A stretch of DNA of 64,000 nt. It comes from Amaranthus tricolor. Its lineage: Eukaryota > Streptophyta > Magnoliopsida > Caryophyllales > Amaranthaceae. Both the position numbers and the translations under genes were made by a program. Numbering within the stretch: the stretch's first letter is position 1; each line of letters begins with the position of its first letter. A model generated the notes under the pieces. It had not been told where the DNA came from and ran no database searches. It saw only the letters and a program-made list of their open reading frames with translations. The stretch lies in assembly GCF_026212465.1 (NCBI RefSeq), contig NC_080058.1, forward strand, positions 6,945,001 through 7,009,000. Direction: 5' to 3'. Shown one piece after another: positions 43,933-53,446 of the stretch.

Positions 43933-44069
43933 TTTATTTTTCAAGTCAACTATTATATATACCCCAAGCTTTCTGTAATTCATTGCGTTTTTGACATTCA
44001 TCTTCAATAAAGAAAAGGATTTCGTTCTTTTCCTTTTCATCTCCAGTTTTGATTTCAATGATTTTAACA
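43871..44069 (+). repeat. 3' LTR of copia element
   Basis: 199 bp, same ends and motifs as the 5' LTR with one substitution by eye. The first 62 bases also encode the last ~20 codons of the polyprotein frame. Confidence 0.96.
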
Positions 44070-44230
44070 TTATTCAATATGACTTGGTACAATAGGTAGA
44101 ATGTAATCCGAATGTACCCAAAGTAAAGACCCCTTAAGTTTGAATTATTCATGATTAACCGGTTGATGAGATTATTGTAGAGAAATCGCAAGATAATTAG
44201 ATTATTCAGGATAATTTTTCCAATAAAAAA

Positions 44231-45250
44231 ATATACGTTGACAAAAATTATTAGAATTATTTCAAATCAAATAGTAAACAAAAAAAAGTACAGAAAAGAG
44301 AGAGAATGTACTATTAACTCACAATGCAAGTCCCAACTAAATGCAATGATAATATATGTAGCCATGTAAAAGACCACTAATTAGAAAATGCTAATCAATC
44401 ACTGTGATTTATATTATAAAAGACAAAAAATATAATAATAAAATAATCAAAACACAAAAAGTTAAATTACAATTTTCAAAATGTCACTCTATAAAATCTC
44501 TCCACATGAGCGTGATTTGCTAAGTTGGCAAATAACAGTTATTAAGCTAGAATTTGCTCCGACCAGTAGATTATGATAAATTGAATACATTTTAAATTAA
44601 TATAGAATCTAAGTTAAGAAAAGTATCACAATTCTTAAATACGGGAATACCAAATTTAGATGGAAATTATATTCTTTGAACAATAATTACAAGTTATTCA
44701 ATTAATATTTTTTTGTTATTTGTGAGCTATAATTATTTAGAATTCATGAAGTACTTAATGAATGACTAAAATCTATTTTTTTTTGTCTCCAAAACCCAAC
44801 AAAATGACATTAATAAATATAACACAAAAAAATAATGTTGATTTGAACTGATCAAAATCAGCTTGACATAATATTATAGCTCACAAGCACACCACAATTA
44901 TACCTAAATAACCACAATTAGGGTATCGAAGTTAATAATCACTCCAATAAATCCAGTATGAAAATTAGAAAGAATTAACTATAAAAATTAAAAATTACTC
45001 AAATACCTATATCTTTAAATTTGTTACTGAAAGTAACATATTTTATTCACAAATAAATGCATTACATGAAACAATTACAAAATCATATTTAAATAACCAC
45101 AATTAGCGGTGAATTAATCTCCTAATTTAATAGCAATTAGTACCAATATAATCTACACTAAGAAGAATCAATTGATCATCAAGAGTTTAATCAAGAAGAG
45201 TCTCATGATAAGGAATATAAAAATCAGAAGATTGAGTTTGTGGGACCTCA
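44231..45250. other. Intergenic, AT-rich
   Basis: No gene seen. Uniform AT-rich sequence between the foldback element and the LINE tail. Confidence 0.5.
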
Positions 45251-45254
45251 AAAC

Positions 45255-45291
<37 letters not shown>
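45255..45291. repeat. (ATT)n microsatellite, about 12 units
   Basis: Pure ATT tract. On the LINE sense strand it is (AAT)n and lies where a LINE 3' tail would be expected. Confidence 0.9.
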
Positions 45292-45519
45292 TGGAAAAAG
45301 AAAAAATTTCATTAATTCTGAACAAAACAGTATAAATAGTACCTCTAACAAGAGAATAATCTCCCTATTTTGTATCAGCATGAAAAAGGGGCACCCCTAC
45401 TAGGAAGGGTTTCCCAACTTTCACTTTTCATGTGCATAAGGGGAAAACAGAACTCCAAAAAGCAAGCAAAAGTAATTAACTATACAGTATACTTTATTTA
45501 CTCATAGTCCAAAAGATTC

Positions 45520-48290
45520 CTAATCCAAGGGCGGTGTATATTGACACTTTTGATTGGAATATGCAAAACTATGCTCTTTACTACAAGTTTCACCTGCCAA
45601 GTAACCCAAAGTTCCTAACCGAATCATTCCGAGCATACAAGATCTCATACGTAAGACTGCATAGTGCAATACTGCAATAGTAGCAATCATCCTCTTATTT
45701 ATAGCACACTTCCACTTCCGAGATGCAAAATCAGCAAGGGAATCACTAACAATCATGATACCCAACCATGTCAAAATGTGTCGAAGACATTGAAGGCTAT
45801 AGATACAAGCAAAGAATAGATGAGAATGAGATTCTAATATCAAACCACATAATGGGCAAATGTCAGTAGAGATGAGCCCTAATGCAGCCAACTTGTCCCT
45901 AGACTTCAATCTCTCATTCGTAGCTAGTCATAATATGAATCGAGCTTTGTGAATGGAATTTCTATTCCATACAAAACCCGCCCAGTCAACTGGTTGCCCA
46001 ACCCCTAAAAGCTCATGATAGACTTCTTTAATAGAGTAAGAGCTATTATGCACCCATTGATCCAGTCTATCTTTAACCTTGCATGTCTTCTTAAAAGCCC
46101 AACTTGAGGTTGTTGGAGCATTAAAGACCCTCCAATTTCCACCCTTTGTATAAACACCATACACCCATCTAACCCACATGGAGTCAGTCATAGAGGATAT
46201 ATGCCATACATGTTTACGCACTGCAGTTAGATTCCACACTTCCAGATTACGAATACCCAGGCCACCCAACTTCTTTAGAGTACAAACCCTAGCCCAATTC
46301 ATATTTCCATGGGTATCAGAATCAACTTTCCCATGCCATAGATATGCTCTACGGATTGCATTCACCTGCTTTAGCACCTTCTTAGGCAACACAAAGATTT
46401 GACACCAAAAGTTTGTAATATTCATCAAAACAGTAGAAATAAGTTGTAGTCTAGCCGCATAAGAGAGATTCCGGACTTGTAAAGATCCAATCTTAGAGGT
46501 CATTCTGACAACAAGACGTTCACACTCAACTGCAGAAATACGTTTGGACGAAAGCGGAACCCCCAAATAACGAAAAGGCATAGAACCTAAAGGAATATTA
46601 CAAGAATCCACAATATACTGTTGCAAAGAAGTAGGGATACCTGCAAGGATACATGTCAGATTTTGAAGAGCTGGCTACCAAACCAAAGGAATTCGGAAAA
46701 AACTCTAATTTATCTAGAAGAATTCTAAAAGAAGCCAAGTCACCCCGAAAAAATATCATTAAATCATCCGCAAAGCACAGATGGTTCAGTTTGAGTCTAT
46801 TGCACCTTGGGAGAAATCTAAAGTTCACATGATCCCTAGCAACCTTAAGTAATGTAGAAAGATACATCAGAGAGAATTGGGTCTCCTTGTCTAATTCCTC
46901 TCTTTGATTTAAACAAAGGCATAGGGCTTCCATTTAGAATCAGAGAGAATTAGGCTGTGCTAATACAAATCATAACAATATTAATGAAGTGGGAAGGAAA
47001 ATTAAGAGAGATTAGCATATCTTTAATAAAACTCCGCTCTAAAGTATCATATGCCTTCCTCAAGTCAATCTTCAACAAACTACTAGGAGGGCAGTGTTTC
47101 CGACCATATTGCTTCACAATATCCTGGCATAATAGAATATTGTGCATAATGTTGCGCCCCCTCCACAAAGGCACCCTGAGAAGGACTAATGATATAAGCA
47201 AGAACCAATTTGAGTGTGCTACAAATCAGTTTAGTAATGCATTTATATAGAGTATGACAGCAAGCAATTGGTCTATAGTCACCTGGATTATTAGGGTTAG
47301 GGACCTTGGAAATGAGGTGAACAACAGTAGTGTTCCAAGCCTGAAGAAGCTTCCCATTTCTGAAGAATCGTTGAACTGCCTCAACTACATCATCACCAAT
47401 AATAGACCAAGAAGCCTTATAGAATTTGCTATTGTATCCATCCAGGCCCAGACTTTTTGTGTCAGGGATACTCCATAACGCATTCTTGATTTCCTCCACT
47501 GAGAAACTAAGAGATAGTTGCTCGTGATGAGAATTCTCTAACAAAGGCTCTTCTCTAATAACATTCATGTTGATACGCCTTCGGCATTTAAGATTATTGC
47601 ACATAAGTTGCTGATAGAATGTAACAAAAGATTCTTGAATCTTTCTGAAGTTAGTTACAAGAACCCCATTGTCATAAAGAAGAAGAATTTGATTAACAAT
47701 TTGTCTTTGTCTAATTCTCTGATGAAAGTAGCGGGAATTCTCATCCCCAAATTTCAGCCAATTCAACTTGGCTAACTGGCTAAGGTAGGTGCCTTGATCA
47801 TTCTTAGCCTTCCCAAGCATATCAGCAACTGCACACTCTTTTGAAGAGAGTACTAGATCATAAGGGTGTTTATGTAATTCACTTTGAACACTACGAAGAT
47901 CATCCTCTGCTCACATCACCAGAGCTTGCAAATGATTAACTTGAAATCTATCTTTCAAAATAGATTTCAAGCGCTTGAGCTTTTCTAAAATTTGAAAACT
48001 CCTACAACCTGGAACAAGTTACCCCAAACTTTGGAAACACTTTCAATAAAACCCTCCTGCTCAACCCAGTGATTGAAGAACTTAAAAAGTCTTCTTACCC
48101 CTAGGTTTTTTGATGAACTGTATCAACATAGGTGTATGATCGAACGATCCTTCTTCTAGGAACGACACGTCAACAGTATGAAAGACATCCTCCCAATCTT
48201 GATTTTTGAGGACACGATCAATCTTACTAAACACACGAGCTACCCCACTTCTCTTATTAGACCAAGTAAAGAAGCAACCATTGAAGGATA
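45520..48290 (-). pseudogene. LINE ORF2 remnant: endonuclease C-terminus, reverse transcriptase, zf-RVT
   Basis: 48100-48290: endonuclease end (NGCFFTWSNKRSG, SKIDRVLKNQDWEDVF, FDHTPMLIQF). 47083-48000: linker and RT N-terminal part (LNWLKFGDENSRYFHQRIRQ, LGLDGYNSKFYKASW, ISPSQGAFVEGAQ), with an in-frame TGA near 47915. 46950-47201: RT palm (LLKIDLRKAYDTLERSF). 46598-46933: active-site block with FADD at 46763-46774. 45928-46626: thumb/connection (PFRYLGVPLSSKRI). 45520-45909: zinc-binding tail (RDKLAALGLISTDICPLCG, ESHSHLFFAC). Successive pieces lie in different frames (three shifts), and the last junction is an in-frame stop. It cannot make an active protein. Confidence 0.85.
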
Positions 48291-48805
48291 AAATACAATT
48301 TGAAGGAATTACAATAAAGTATAGTGTAAGGGAAGAGAGGAGCTAATTAGGAAGCATTTTGAGCAAGTAAGGTAGCTCTAATGTGAGACTTTGGTTGCTT
48401 CTTAATAGCCTAGTATACAAGTGTATTTATAGAGGGAATATAAGGTAGAAAAGGGGGCAGCAGCTGTGTACATAAGACACCCTACAGTAGATGCACACAA
48501 AGGACAGCAAAGACTGCCTGCTGGCTGCTGCAGCTTGTTGGTTGCTTCTGTTTCATATCTTTCCTTTTCCATGTATCCCCAAGGTCTCCAATGCCCATTA
48601 CCTTAGTCCTAGGACTGATTTCTTGCACTTCAACCCTTCACATGTCAAGATTTCACTACCAATAGTACAATGTACTATTGATTTCCACACAACCAATCAC
48701 AAATATGTAATGTGTCTTATTCTAATTTCACTAATACATTTGATTAATTTTCTTTAATCTTGTTCTTGATTACTTGGTGACCATAAGTCACCAATAATTC
48801 TAACA
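48290..48805 (-). repeat. LTR fragment or solo LTR, truncated at the LINE junction
   Basis: On the minus strand it begins TGTTAGAATTATTGGTGAC at 48805. It is less AT-rich and has a TATAAATAC box (48421-48430) followed by leader-like sequence. The matching ...AACA end is missing because the sequence runs directly into LINE endonuclease coding. The texture and TGTTAGAATT start fit a copia-type LTR. No internal region or target duplication is present. Confidence 0.5.
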
Positions 48806-49853
48806 TATTATATACAAGATTGACCCTTAATCTTAAAATTAAAAATAAATAAATACATATAAATAAAATAAAATAACTAGGTAAAAAAGAGTAAAAGAAT
48901 GATATATAAGGTCAAGGCAAAGAACAAGAATACCAACTGATAAGTGAGAGAGTATTAGTAGTCTAAGATATAGATAAGGCGTCTTCAACTACTCCTATCT
49001 TTGATCAGATCCTTAAATAAGTGTAAGTCATGCAAGTCATTTTTTATTCGTTCCTCCCACGTTCTCTTAGGTCTTCCTTGATTTTTCTTACACTCTATTA
49101 TGATGCTTTCGATCTTTTTTATGAGTGCATTAAAAGTGTTTTTTTTTGTACATACCTATATATATGAATTGAAAACAAAGTTCAAATTATTCTCCTATAT
49201 AGAATTAAATAATATATTTTGCCTTACTTCATGACGTGAACGTCTTAAATTAGTTCCTAAGAAGATCACAAGTGTTTTTTAAAAAGATTTGGACACATTG
49301 GCAAGAGACTGATGACAATATGAAGAAGACATGCACCTTCATTAATCATACTTCATCCGATGACCATACAAAAATAAATGCGTATGTTCTACGACTCAAT
49401 TACGGACAATTATTAAATTATGCTTGATTTATTGTGTAAATGTTAACTTGGAAAATACAAATTGTATATTCTTTATAAATATTTTTTATTTATTAATGTG
49501 CGAAAAACCATTCCATCAACTATGTAGATATAATTGGACTATATACCACAATCCCGTAACCAATTAAAAAAATAGATAAAATATTACCATATGTAAGAAT
49601 TTGGTTTTTTTTCAATTGAACTATATATCAATTTTCTTAAGAGAAATTAAATATTTTCGTGACATTTTTATTAATGAATTCTTAAAAAAAATCTGAAGTT
49701 GATTCTCACTGCCCCTTTCGCTTCCTTATACCGATACCAAACTGTTGATGTTTTTATCATAAAGGCTTTTCACCTGTTCTTTTTGATGATTCTCGAGACT
49801 GTTTCATTAGTGTTTACAAACCACCCGCTTTGAATGGGGTGTAATAAAATAAA
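48806..49853. other. Intergenic, AT-rich, with an RTE scrap
   Basis: No gene seen apart from the LINE scrap at 48985-49114, listed separately. Confidence 0.5.
48985..49114 (-). pseudogene. C-terminal scrap of an RTE-type LINE
   Basis: Minus-strand translation gives NQGRPKRTWEERIKNDLHDL then HLFKDLIKDRS and a stop. This is the conserved GRPKxTW...I..D...L.L...L..DR tail of plant RTE-clade LINE proteins. Only about 40 codons are recognisable. Confidence 0.65.
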
Positions 49854-50270
49854 GAAAAATTTATCTAGAATAATCCAACTTAATTATTATTTTCGTACAA
49901 TAATCTCACTTATTGATCAACTATGAATAGTCTCAACCTTAAGGAGTATTTTCTTTGAGTAAACTTGGGTAATTCGATGACCTGCTATAGTAGGTAATTT
50001 ACCAAAAAAATAAACTGAAAATTAATGTATAATTTAAAAAAATTTGAAAATTTACATAAAAATTCTGAATAATTAAAAAAGAAAGTTTTTTTTCATATTT
50101 TTTTCAAAATTTTATTTTAATTTATATTTTTTTTAAAAAAATTACTATAGCAAATCATCTAGTTACCAAGTTTACTTAAGGCAAACACTTTTAAAATTAA
50201 AATTATTCATATTTTTATCAATAGATGAAATCATTATAGAAAAATAATGAATTATTCTAGGAAAAAATTA
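49854..50270. mobile_element. Foldback element, copy at 49.9 kb
   Basis: The left arm (TCTAGAATAATCCAACTTA, GTACAATAATCTCACTTATT, TTGAGTAAACTTGGGTAATT) is mirrored on the right (ACCAAGTTTACTTAAGGCAA, GAAATCATTATAGAAAAAT, GAATTATTCTAGGAAAAA). Same family as the 31.6, 34.3 and 38.6/44.1 kb copies. Ends are approximate and a target duplication was not found. Confidence 0.7.
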
Positions 50271-51517
50271 CAAATAATTTTTAAATCCGACCTATAAATC
50301 AGTTGTTGTACTATACAGTCTATACTTGTACTGTTCAAGAACAATATATCGTCTATCCTCAAAATCAAATCGTCACCACTAAATTCAAATCTTCACTACT
50401 TTTCTTGATATCTTTTTGTTATACTTTTGTTAGTGGAGTTTAGCATAAAATGATTTAGTAAGGAAACTTTAATTTTTTAAATAGCGTGGATCCATCATAA
50501 TTAACACTAGACTACTTTAGTGTGGCTTCAAAATAATACTTAATGCGATGCTTAATTTTTATAAATTCAATATGAAAAATCAATTCGAAAACAAATTAGG
50601 ATCTAATGATCTATATATAGTTATTAATAATTAATAAAAATAATTAATAAGATTGATACGTAATAATTGATAAAAAAAATAATATGGACTTGATAATCAA
50701 TGGCAATTAAACCTTATTAAGGACCCATGTATCTTCATGCAAGATTAAATTATATATTTTATTAGGCGAAATTTTGTAGGCTTAATTAAATAAAATAATT
50801 TAAAAATTTTCAACTTATTAAATATAATAGCTTAAAACCTACCGAAAAGACTCACCTTAATATTAAATTTATTTTATAATATTAATTATATAAAGAATCT
50901 TTGTTACTAAGTACTGTTATCTCTTATTAAGTATTATCAATAAAAGAATATCTGTAAAAATATTATAAATATCTTTTTAAATAATGCTCGAAAATTTGTT
51001 CCCATTTGTGAAAAGGACAGATACCAAAAAAGGTAAAATGAGTTGTATCATCTAATTAATATACCCTTTGTAATAAAACAATGAGAATACACAAATTGTT
51101 TTGGGAGACAGGTTTATTATATATTTTTTAAAATATTATAAGTAGACATTAAGAATGATGTAAATAGACTCTTAAGATATTGAAAATAGACATTAAGAAT
51201 ACGATAAGTAAACATTAAGGATAATGTAAGTAGACATTAAAATTACGATAAGTAAACATTAATAATTAAGGGGCTAGACTTGAGATATGTCTCTCAAAAA
51301 AATAATTTCTTAAGAGACTAGTTGATGAGAATATGGAATTTAGACAATTACACATTTAATTCGGATATTAAGTGGATATTAAGTTGATGATGATGATTCT
51401 ATTAACATCATTATCAATAACAACTTGAACAGCTTCCAATTTCTACTTTACTTAACCGTGTTGAACCCAAGTGGCCTATATATCCATTGCACTTTGCACG
51501 TGACCAAATTGCCTATT
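50271..51517. other. Intergenic with a short AT-rich array
   Basis: No gene seen. 51120-51265 is a degenerate array of GTAGACATTAAGAAT/AAGTAAACATTAA units of about 24 bp. Confidence 0.5.
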
Positions 51518-51719
51518 GACACGTGGAAAATTATCTATTGAAATAAATTATTTCTTGCTCAATTTTTTCTTTTCTTACCACATAAATTGAACATCTCCAT
51601 CAATTGTTAATTCTCTCATTTTTACTCAATTTTTTTTCCTTACAAACTCTTTGAATAAATCCACTTTAATTAAGCAAAAAATTGTTTATCATTTTGCTAA
51701 TAAAAAAAAAAGAAAAAAA
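51518..51719 (+). promoter_or_regulatory. Promoter of RCI2 copy 1 with ABRE/G-box
   Basis: GACACGTGG at 51518-51526, about 200 bp before the ATG, is an ABRE/G-box core of the kind bound by ABF/AREB bZIP factors. No convincing TATA box lies between it and the ATG; a CTATATATCC sequence sits just upstream, at about 51477. Confidence 0.6.
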
Positions 51720-53446
51720 ATGTCAGACAACACAGCGACTTGCATTGACATCTTAATAGCTATCCTTTTGCCTCCTCTTGGTGTTTTCCTCAAGTATGGT
51801 TGTAAGGTACTTCTTTCACTTTTCCTTTACATTTTGTCCATCCTATATACATCCATGTTTACCATTTAAACACATACATGGAAGTCTTTCTTGTGATTTT
51901 TATATTAATTACTACTCTTCCACACGGTTATTGGGATCGAGATTTTACCTAAAATTGTTGAGGAGTAGATTTAAAATTGGTAGAATTGGATCATAACATC
52001 GTCTAATCTTACAAATATGTATTAAGGTGCTTTTGATTATTGATTATTAATTATATTTGTTTTTTTTAAGGTATAAATATATTAAATATTAAAAAAATAC
52101 ATTTAATAACCATTTTCAAACTGCAATCAAGAAAAATACATTTAATAATATTTTTAAGGTATAAATATTTACGATTGAAACTACCATTATATGATCGGAT
52201 CGTTGGATTGTAGAATCATGTTATAATCCTAGCATATAAATTTTTAAGTTAAGTAGGATCACACGATTCTGTCATATTAAGATTCTATCTACAATCTGAA
52301 TATTTTGGGATTGTAATATTGTAAAATTGTAGATTAAAATTGAGATTCTAATAACTATGCCTTATTAGAAAAGGATCCAGAGAAGTTTTTTTTGGAAGGG
52401 CCTAATAAACATACAAAGTATATACATTAAAATAAAATTTTATTTCCTTTTTACAAAGATTTTTATAGAAAAAAATTTAATTTCTTGTGATTTTTGTTTT
52501 AATTACTAATACCACTCTAATCTACTAAATTTGCTCCATTGACAATTAGCAAATAAACCAATAAAAGTAATATTATATGGAGAAGAGGACGTAGAATATA
52601 TGGATGTTATGAGAATGTAAGTTATATTAAATATATAAATAAAAATTTAAATAAGAGTGGATCATAACGAAAATCAGATTTAGTACTACTTTTCAGAAAA
52701 TATAAATATTTTAATTTTTTACCAAACTCTTCAATTCAACTAAAACGTGTAGGTGATAAATAAAAATACAAATAGATGAGACAAATTTAACAGAATGGAT
52801 GGACTAAAATGAAACTAGGGGTAAATTTGGTATAAGTGGGGAATTATGTATTATTTATTAATTTTTTTATGAGTAAAATACATTTAGAGGTGAAAAATTG
52901 AGTTGCAAACAAGTAATTAATATAGTGATAGAATAATATCTTGATAGAATAATATTTTGATGATTTTGTGTATTTTGGTAAATATTTTGTAATTGTTGTG
53001 TGTCTAAAATTATAGAATTCATCTTGTATTTATTACCATTCATCTAATGAGAAATCATCAAGGAAATTAATTCCGTTGATAATTTCTCATTAGATGAATA
53101 ATAATAAATACAAGATAAATTCTATAATTTTAGGGAAAACTATAATTATAAAATTTATACCAAAATATAAAGATACAAAAAATCTTCACAATATATAATT
53201 CTATCAAGATATTATTCTATCAATTAATAGCCAAAATGTAAGATTACTAATCACATACTCCAATAAGTTTAATTTTTATATTTACTTGAATGATATTTGG
53301 AGTTTAATTAAGTAATTTACTAAAATAATATTTATTTATTATGAATTTTTGTTACTCAACAGGCAGAGTTTTGGATCTGTGTGTTGCTAACTTTGTGTGC
53401 ATATATTCCTGGGATTATCTTTGCGATTTGGGTACTCACCAAGTGA
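51720..53446 (+). CDS. RCI2: RCI2/LTI6-type small hydrophobic protein (PMP3 family), copy 1
   Basis: PMP3-family proteins are tiny two-helix plasma-membrane proteins induced by cold, salt and ABA that help hold membrane potential and limit Na+ entry (family knowledge). Exon 1 is 51720-51806 (MSDNTATCIDILIAILLPPL, then GVFLKYGCK|GTACTT). Exon 2 is 53363-53446 (CAACAG|GCAGAG; AEFWICVLLTLCAYIPGIIF, ending AIWVLTK). The predicted protein is 56 aa; Arabidopsis RCI2A is 54. Two membrane helices flank the conserved LLPPLGVFLKYGC and YIPGII motifs. The 1556-bp intron holds a foldback MITE. After the stop, TATT|GTAAGT (53457) and GGTAG| (54427) suggest a 3'-UTR intron, as in copy 3. The variant CAY for the usual LGY before IPG is minor. 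Confidence 0.95.
52926..53222. mobile_element. Foldback MITE in RCI2 copy 1 intron
   Basis: A 297-bp inverted repeat. It starts TGATAGAATAATATCTTGAT and ends ATCAAGATATTATTCTATCA. The arms are mostly complementary over about 140 bp, with the innermost pair GAGAAATCATCAA / TTGATAATTTCTC around a small loop. Flanks AATTAATATAG and AATTAATAG suggest a target duplication but are not exact. It is not related by sequence to the 400-bp foldback family. Confidence 0.8.

Larger units (their letters stand above)
38955..44069 (+). mobile_element. Ty1/copia LTR retrotransposon, full length
   Basis: A 5115-bp element with 199-bp LTRs (TGTTAAG...TTTTAACA) that differ at one position by eye. A perfect 5-bp target duplication TTATT flanks it (38950-38954 and 44070-44074). 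The primer-binding site TGGTATCAGA follows the 5' LTR directly, and a G-rich polypurine end (GCGGGGGG) precedes the 3' LTR. Domain order gag-protease-integrase-RT-RNase H identifies copia. Near-identical LTRs imply recent insertion. Confidence 0.97.
38646..44221. mobile_element. Foldback element interrupted by the copia retrotransposon
   Basis: The left part 38646-38949 (CGAAAAATTGTC, then TAATAATCTCACTTATTGAT, TACTATGAATAATT) and right part 44075-44221 (GAATTATTCATGATTAACCG, GAGATTATTGTAGAGAAA, ending GGATAATTTTTCC) are the two arms of the foldback family. A perfect 9-bp duplication AATAAAAAA flanks the whole (38637-38645 and 44222-44230). The copia element sits between them with its own TTATT duplication. 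Confidence 0.78.
45252..48290 (-). mobile_element. 5'-truncated, decayed L1-like LINE
   Basis: Reading on the minus strand there is the C-terminal end of an endonuclease, then reverse transcriptase and a zf-RVT zinc-binding tail. After the coding remnant comes about 230 bp of 3' sequence ending in an (AAT)n tract (45252-45291, ATT on the plus strand), which may be the LINE tail. The 5' end is missing: coding similarity starts in the endonuclease at about 48285, where it abuts an LTR-like sequence. No target duplication could be found. Confidence 0.8.

Noticed and set aside
45180..48320. Target-site duplication for the LINE
   Set aside because: Sequences beyond the (AAT)n tail and beyond the 48290 junction were compared and no shared direct repeat was found.
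48491..48757. 88-codon plus-strand ORF
   Set aside because: Lies antisense within the LTR-like sequence and has no known domain.
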